Position numbers and translations under genes: made by a program. The notes below the pieces were generated by a model. It made no database searches, was not told the origin of the DNA, and saw only the letters and a program-made list of their open reading frames with translations. Positions 4,460-8,423 of a stretch of DNA of 8,423 nucleotides are shown here, one piece after another. Source of the DNA: Planctomycetia bacterium (lineage in GTDB: Bacteria > Planctomycetota > Phycisphaerae > Phycisphaerales > SM1A02). Position 1 is the first letter of the stretch. Each line of letters opens with the position of its first letter. The stretch covers positions 1 through 8,423 of the forward strand of contig SYHM01000196.1 of the NCBI GenBank assembly GCA_005799205.1. Reading direction: 5' to 3'.

Positions 4460-6610
4460 ATGCAAACCAGTCTGATTCTGTGCGTTGTTGCCACGTGCAC
4501 GGCACACGCAACTCCTCCAGCAACCCAAATGAACCCGGTGACTGATGTTGTGCATGGAGAGAAGATCACCGACGAGTATCGGTGGCTTGAGGCGCTCGAA
4601 TCCGAGTCACCAGAAGTCCGAGAGTGGACGACGCTGCAGAACGATCGAACTCAAGCGTTGCTCGACGCGCTCCCCTGCCACGCGCGACTCGAACAGCAGC
4701 TCAAGCCGTTGATGTCGATCGGCTCAGTTGGGATGCCTCGGCGAGAAGGTGGACGTGCATTCTGGACACAGCGCGCTGGCGGAGAGAATCAACCCGTCTT
4801 GTACGAGGCAGCGGATCCTGCGCTGACGACGCGCGGCGAGAGTGCACCCGTTGGACCCTCGCGCGAAGCAAAGCGTGAACTTCTCAATGTCAATGCGCTC
4901 GACGCCAAGGGGCTCACAAGCCTCGACTGGTGGGACCCTTCACACGATGGCAAGACCCTTGCGTTTGGACTGTCGAAGTCTGGCAGTGAGATGAGTGTGC
5001 TGCATCTCCTCGATGTCGAGACGGGGTCGTGGCTTAGCGACGAGATCGTCGGAAAGATCGGATTCGCGGGTTGGTCCCCGACTGGGCGCGCGTTTCTCTA
5101 CACACGACTCGCCGATGCGGCGAATCCGTACTCGCGCGAGATCTGCTGGCATGTCGTGGGACGTCACGCGCGTCACGATGCAGTCCTCTTTCGCCAGAGC
5201 GAACCGAGCAAGGTTCCGGGAGCGGCGCTTTCACGCGATGCGCGTTGGCTTCTGATCACACAGTCCCGCGGATGGCAGGCGAGCGATCTTTTTGTGGGAG
5301 ACCTCGCCTCATGGCTCGATCAGGGGATGCCTGCAGATGGCCCATCCCTGCTCCCAATCGCTGAGGGGCTCGATGGCCAGTTCGAACCGAGCGCGATCGT
5401 TGGTGACACGCTGTATATGCGTTCAACTTTTGAGACTCCTCGCGGAGCGCTGCACGCAGTCGACCTGCACGATCCAGTGCGATCGAGATGGAAACTCATC
5501 ATCCCAACTCGCGAGAAGGATGTCCTTGAATCGGTGAGTTACGCAGGTGGCGTGCTCGTTGCGAGCTTTGTGCGCGACGTCACGTCCCACGTTGAGCGAT
5601 TTTCTCCAATGGGTGAACATCTTGGCGACATCGCGCTGCCTGGACTGGGAGGCGCGTCGATTGGCAGCGACGAGCGGCGCACCGACGGGTTCTTCAGTTA
5701 CACGAGCTTCAACGAACCCCGCTCGATCTACACCGTCGACTTTCGCACAGGGGCGGCTGCACTTTGGGCTCGGCCTGACGTGCCGGTCGATCCGGCACAC
5801 GTGCAAGTCCAGCAGGTTTTCGTTGCCAGCAAGGATGGAACGAAGATTCCAATGTTCATTGTGCACAAGAAGGGAATTGTTCCAACTGGTTCGCTGCCAA
5901 CACTGCTCTACGGGTACGGAGGCTTCAACGTCAACCTCGAACCAGCATTCGATCCGACGCTCTTTCCTTGGATAGACGCTGGAGGTGTCTATGCGGTTGC
6001 GAACCTGCGTGGAGGCGGCGAGTACGGCGAGGCGTGGCACCGAAGCGGCATGCTCGACAAGAAACAGAATGTCTTCGATGATTTCTACGCCTGCGCGCAG
6101 TGGCTGACTGCACAGCGATACACCGATGCCGCGCACCTTGCGATCAAGGGTGGATCGAACGGAGGCCTTCTGACCGGAGTCGCGTTGACTCAGCGGCCTG
6201 AGCTCTTCTGTGCTGCCATCAGTGCAGTGCCACTGCTTGACATGGTCCGGTTTCAGCACTTCCTCATGGCGAAGTTCTGGGTCCCTGAGTATGGATCAAG
6301 TGAGAATGCCGCGCAGTTTCAGTGGATTCACGCCTATAGCCCCTATCACCACATTCGTGCGGGCACGAAGTACCCAGCGGTCCTGTTCACTGCTGGTGAA
6401 AATGACTCGCGTGTGCATCCACTGCATGCGCGCAAGATGACCGCGCGCATGCAAGCGCTCGCGGCGAACGATGATGCAGTCGATCCCATCTTGCTGTGGG
6501 TCGATCGTGACGCTGGGCACGGACAAGGAAAGCCGCTCGCCAATCGCATCGCCGAGCAGGCCGATCAATGGTCGTTTCTGATGTGGCAGACTGGGCTCTG
6601 CGAGCGCTAA
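4460..6610 (+). CDS. Prolyl oligopeptidase family serine peptidase (S9A), probably exported
   Basis: Prolyl oligopeptidases cut short peptides after proline. The 716-residue product has the family order: an N-terminal block (DEYRWLEALESESPEVREW, about residues 34-52), a beta-propeller to roughly residue 430, then an alpha/beta-hydrolase domain. Its catalytic triad is Ser566 (GGSNGGLL), Asp649 (GENDSRVHP) and His687 (DAGHGQG). Tyr486 (YGYGGFN) supplies the oxyanion hole, and Arg651 is the expected substrate-binding Arg. LRGGGEYGEAWH is also typical. The first 17 residues (MQTSLILCVVATCTAHA) resemble a signal peptide ending A-H-A, although the n-region has no Lys or Arg, so export is likely but unproven. 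No convincing lipobox is present. Starting at the ATG at 4529 would give a cytosolic form, but a TANNNT hexamer 6 nt before 4460 favours the longer one. It begins 9 bp after serA and converges on the helicase gene. Confidence 0.92.
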   Translation: MQTSLILCVVATCTAHATPPATQMNPVTDVVHGEKITDEYRWLEALESESPEVREWTTLQNDRTQALLDALPCHARLEQQLKPLMSIGSVGMPRREGGRAFWTQRAGGENQPVLYEAADPALTTRGESAPVGPSREAKRELLNVNALDAKGLTSLDWWDPSHDGKTLAFGLSKSGSEMSVLHLLDVETGSWLSDEIVGKIGFAGWSPTGRAFLYTRLADAANPYSREICWHVVGRHARHDAVLFRQSEPSKVPGAALSRDARWLLITQSRGWQASDLFVGDLASWLDQGMPADGPSLLPIAEGLDGQFEPSAIVGDTLYMRSTFETPRGALHAVDLHDPVRSRWKLIIPTREKDVLESVSYAGGVLVASFVRDVTSHVERFSPMGEHLGDIALPGLGGASIGSDERRTDGFFSYTSFNEPRSIYTVDFRTGAAALWARPDVPVDPAHVQVQQVFVASKDGTKIPMFIVHKKGIVPTGSLPTLLYGYGGFNVNLEPAFDPTLFPWIDAGGVYAVANLRGGGEYGEAWHRSGMLDKKQNVFDDFYACAQWLTAQRYTDAAHLAIKGGSNGGLLTGVALTQRPELFCAAISAVPLLDMVRFQHFLMAKFWVPEYGSSENAAQFQWIHAYSPYHHIRAGTKYPAVLFTAGENDSRVHPLHARKMTARMQALAANDDAVDPILLWVDRDAGHGQGKPLANRIAEQADQWSFLMWQTGLCER

Positions 6611-6626
6611 GGAGTGCAGTCGGGGC

Positions 6627-8423
6627 TCATACACGAGCCACGATCTCGAGTTTCGCGTACTCGAGGACGACCGTTCGAACACCCGCGGTGCGAAATCGCA
6701 CCGTCACACTCGTCATACTTCCACGCGGCAGCACCTCTTCGATCCGGCCGATTCCGAAGAGCCCGTGGCGCACCGTCGTACCGACCGTCATCCCGCGCGC
6801 TGCGGGCGAGTGTTCGAGGCGACTCCCACGCGACGAGCTCTCGTCTGACGACTCCCACCCACTGCGGGCCTGATCGATGATTTCGAGCCGGTCACTTGGC
6901 AGCTCACGCAAGAACCCGCTTGGGATGGTCGACATGCGCACACCATGCGTCGCGCGCGACGCGCACGATGTCACGATGAGGGAGCGCTGCGCGCGAGTCA
7001 TACCCACGAAGAAGAGGCGCCGTTCCTCCTCAATGCCATCGGGTGACGCGAGACTTCGCGCGTGAGGCAACAATCCTTCTTCGAGCCCGACGATCGCAAC
7101 GGTGTGAAACTCGAGTCCCTTCGCGGCGTGGAGCGACATGAGTGTGACGACCCCAAGGTGTGGATCGATTGCATCCGAATCGGACGCAAGTGCGATCGAC
7201 TGCAAGAACTCGCGAAGCGCGTCACCAAGGGTGGGGTGCGGTGCGCCTGGTTCGCGCGGCATCGGCACAAACGCCCCCGCGGCGTTTGCTACTTCCTGCA
7301 CGTTTGCTCTGCGATCGAGCGCCTCCTGCTCGTCGTCGGCTGACTCCGCTGCGGCACGTTCGAGCCCAGCCTCACCGATCAATCGTGCAACAAACGGACC
7401 TAGGTTTTCAGCCGGCTTGACTGACAGTTCGCTTCGAAAGCGGGCTAGGAGGAGTAGAAAGCCGTCGATGCTTCGCGCGGCTCGCTCTGTGATTCCAGCG
7501 TCGCGAGCGCGCGCAAGCGCCTCGCCGAGCGAAAGCCCTCGTAGCACCGCAACGTTTTCGACCTTCGCGAGCGAGGTCGCGCCGATGCCACGGGGTGGCA
7601 CATTCACAATGCGCCGCAGCGACGTGTCATCCACTGAGTTGACCAATGCCCTCAGATAGGAGAGCGTGTCACGCACCTCGCGCCGCTCGTAGAACGCAGT
7701 GCCTCGTGCAATGATGTACGGGATCGACCTTCGACGAAGGGCATCCTCGACGGTACGGCTGAGGGCGTTCATTCGGTAGAGCACCGCCATGTCCTTCCAT
7801 TGAACCCCTTCGTGATGTGCGGCAGCGAGCGCGTCCGCGACGAAGTTCGCTTCGGCGACTTCCTCGCTACATCGCGCCACGCGCACAGGGCGACCTTCTC
7901 CAAGCGCAGTAAAGAGGTCTTTATGGCGCCTATTGGTGTTGTGACGAATGAGTTGATCGGCAAGCGCGACGATGTGGCCTGTTGATCGAAAATTCTCGCC
8001 AAGCGCGATCACGCGCGCGCCGGGATAGTGCGTCTCAAACTCGAGAATGTTCGAAAGGTCCGCCCCCCTCCACGCATAGATGGATTGATCGGGGTCGCCA
8101 ACCACACAGATCGCTCGGTGCGCCCGCGCGATCGAATGCGCGACCGTGAACTGTGCTTGGTTCGTGTCTTGATACTCGTCCACGAGCACTTCTCGGTAGC
8201 GGTCTTGGAGTTCCTCGAGCAGCGTCACATCGTCGCGCAGCATCCGGGCCGTTCGCATCAAAAGGTCGTCAAAATCGAGCGCGTTCTCTCTCACGAGTGT
8301 CTTTTGGTAGAGCGTGTAAACCCGTGCGATCGTGCGCTCTCGAAAATCGCCCGCGCAGTCCGACACTTCCTTCGCACACTTCAATCGGTTCTTTGCCGCT
8401 GAAATCTCACTCGCAATGGCTGC
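6627..8423 (-). CDS. uvrD: UvrD/PcrA-type ATP-dependent DNA helicase (5' end outside window)
   Basis: The frame is open from the right edge to a TGA at 6629-6627, giving 598 residues of a superfamily 1A helicase that unwinds DNA 3' to 5' in repair and replication. The codons at 8423-8385 already read into the family's I-x-x-A-K-N block (SEISAAKNRL), so the true start and the Walker A motif lie beyond the edge. Motifs seen in order: II (VDEYQDTNQAQF, near 8160-8183), III (GDPDQSIYAWRG, near 8066-8101), IV (GENFRSTGHIV), IVa (YRMNALSRTVEDALRRRSIPY), V (SLHAAKGLEF, near 7105-7137) and VI (FFVGMTRAQRS, near 6980-7014). The C-terminal segment (VRHGLFGIGRIEEVLPRG to EYAKLEIV, near 6635-6790) is the Tudor-like domain of UvrD and PcrA. 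It contacts RNA polymerase in those proteins and is absent from Rep, which points to UvrD/PcrA. The stop faces that of the peptidase gene across 16 bp. Confidence 0.93.
   Translation of the reverse strand, partial: AAIASEISAAKNRLKCAKEVSDCAGDFRERTIARVYTLYQKTLVRENALDFDDLLMRTARMLRDDVTLLEELQDRYREVLVDEYQDTNQAQFTVAHSIARAHRAICVVGDPDQSIYAWRGADLSNILEFETHYPGARVIALGENFRSTGHIVALADQLIRHNTNRRHKDLFTALGEGRPVRVARCSEEVAEANFVADALAAAHHEGVQWKDMAVLYRMNALSRTVEDALRRRSIPYIIARGTAFYERREVRDTLSYLRALVNSVDDTSLRRIVNVPPRGIGATSLAKVENVAVLRGLSLGEALARARDAGITERAARSIDGFLLLLARFRSELSVKPAENLGPFVARLIGEAGLERAAAESADDEQEALDRRANVQEVANAAGAFVPMPREPGAPHPTLGDALREFLQSIALASDSDAIDPHLGVVTLMSLHAAKGLEFHTVAIVGLEEGLLPHARSLASPDGIEEERRLFFVGMTRAQRSLIVTSCASRATHGVRMSTIPSGFLRELPSDRLEIIDQARSGWESSDESSSRGSRLEHSPAARGMTVGTTVRHGLFGIGRIEEVLPRGSMTSVTVRFRTAGVRTVVLEYAKLEIVARV

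Noticed and set aside
4460..4510. Lipoprotein signal for the prolyl oligopeptidase (Cys8 or Cys13).
   Set aside because: Neither Cys has a normal lipobox before it: Cys13 follows V-A-T and Cys8 follows L-I-L. An ordinary signal peptide ending A-H-A fits better.
5423..6259. Long open frame of 278 codons on the minus strand opposite the peptidase gene.
   Set aside because: It lies entirely antisense to a gene with a complete catalytic triad, has no recognisable motif, and is the kind of frame that G/C-rich coding sequence produces by chance.
1111..6610. hutI-map-serA-peptidase as a new dedicated pathway.
   Set aside because: Each gene is a recognised enzyme with its own housekeeping or catabolic role and no shared intermediate; adjacency alone does not support a joint system.
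6611..6626. Terminator between the peptidase and helicase genes.
   Set aside because: The 16-bp gap and its edges contain no stem of useful length and no T-run on either strand.
8382..8384. A TTG as the start of the helicase.
   Set aside because: The same frame stays open to the window edge and its codons already match the helicase family, so the gene is cut by the window rather than starting here.
1..8423. tRNA or rRNA genes, CRISPR repeats, insertion sequences, riboswitches.
   Set aside because: Coding sequence fills nearly the whole window, gaps are 9-32 bp, and no cloverleaf, regularly spaced repeat, transposase or conserved leader was seen.

Overview
The window is a densely packed bacterial chromosome segment, estimated by eye at about 60% G+C, with G/C-rich third codon positions. 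It carries six complete protein genes and two that run off the ends. No RNA gene, mobile element, CRISPR array or long repeat was seen. No gap between genes exceeds about 35 bp. The content points to a free-living, Gram-negative-type heterotroph. It includes a probably exported prolyl oligopeptidase, one histidine-degradation enzyme, serine synthesis and housekeeping genes. A planctomycete-, deltaproteobacterium- or Deinococcus-like lineage would fit, but the window does not settle the taxonomy.

Layout. Positions 1-156 (+) hold the 3' end of a gene that weakly resembles the C-terminal half of a response-regulator receiver domain. It converges on a minus-strand pair: a SixA-like histidine phosphatase (1085-585) followed by a STAS-domain protein (552-166). 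Diverging from sixA across only 25 bp is a plus-strand run: imidazolonepropionase hutI (1111-2367), type I methionine aminopeptidase (2378-3184), phosphoglycerate dehydrogenase serA (3194-4450) and a secreted-type prolyl oligopeptidase (4460-6610). These follow each other with only 9-10 bp between stop and start. Converging from the right is the C-terminal three quarters of a UvrD/PcrA helicase (8423-6627).

How the genes fit together. The left part looks like a small signalling group built on protein phosphorylation (possible receiver, STAS protein with a phosphorylatable Ser, histidine phosphatase). The plus-strand run concerns amino-acid and peptide turnover, but its members belong to no single known pathway, and hutI has no hutH or hutU beside it here.

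The two most interesting observations are these. (1) All six genes whose starts lie in the window lack a convincing Shine-Dalgarno sequence and have a TANNNT hexamer ending 6-8 nt before the start codon. This is the layout of leaderless transcription. In the three tightly packed junctions the TA of the motif is the TA of the upstream gene's TAG stop. Between sixA and hutI a 10-bp palindrome supplies the same TACCGT hexamer on both strands, so it could be a symmetric two-way promoter core. (2) The HutI homologue keeps its histidine ligands but has Asn where the family has its metal-binding catalytic Asp.
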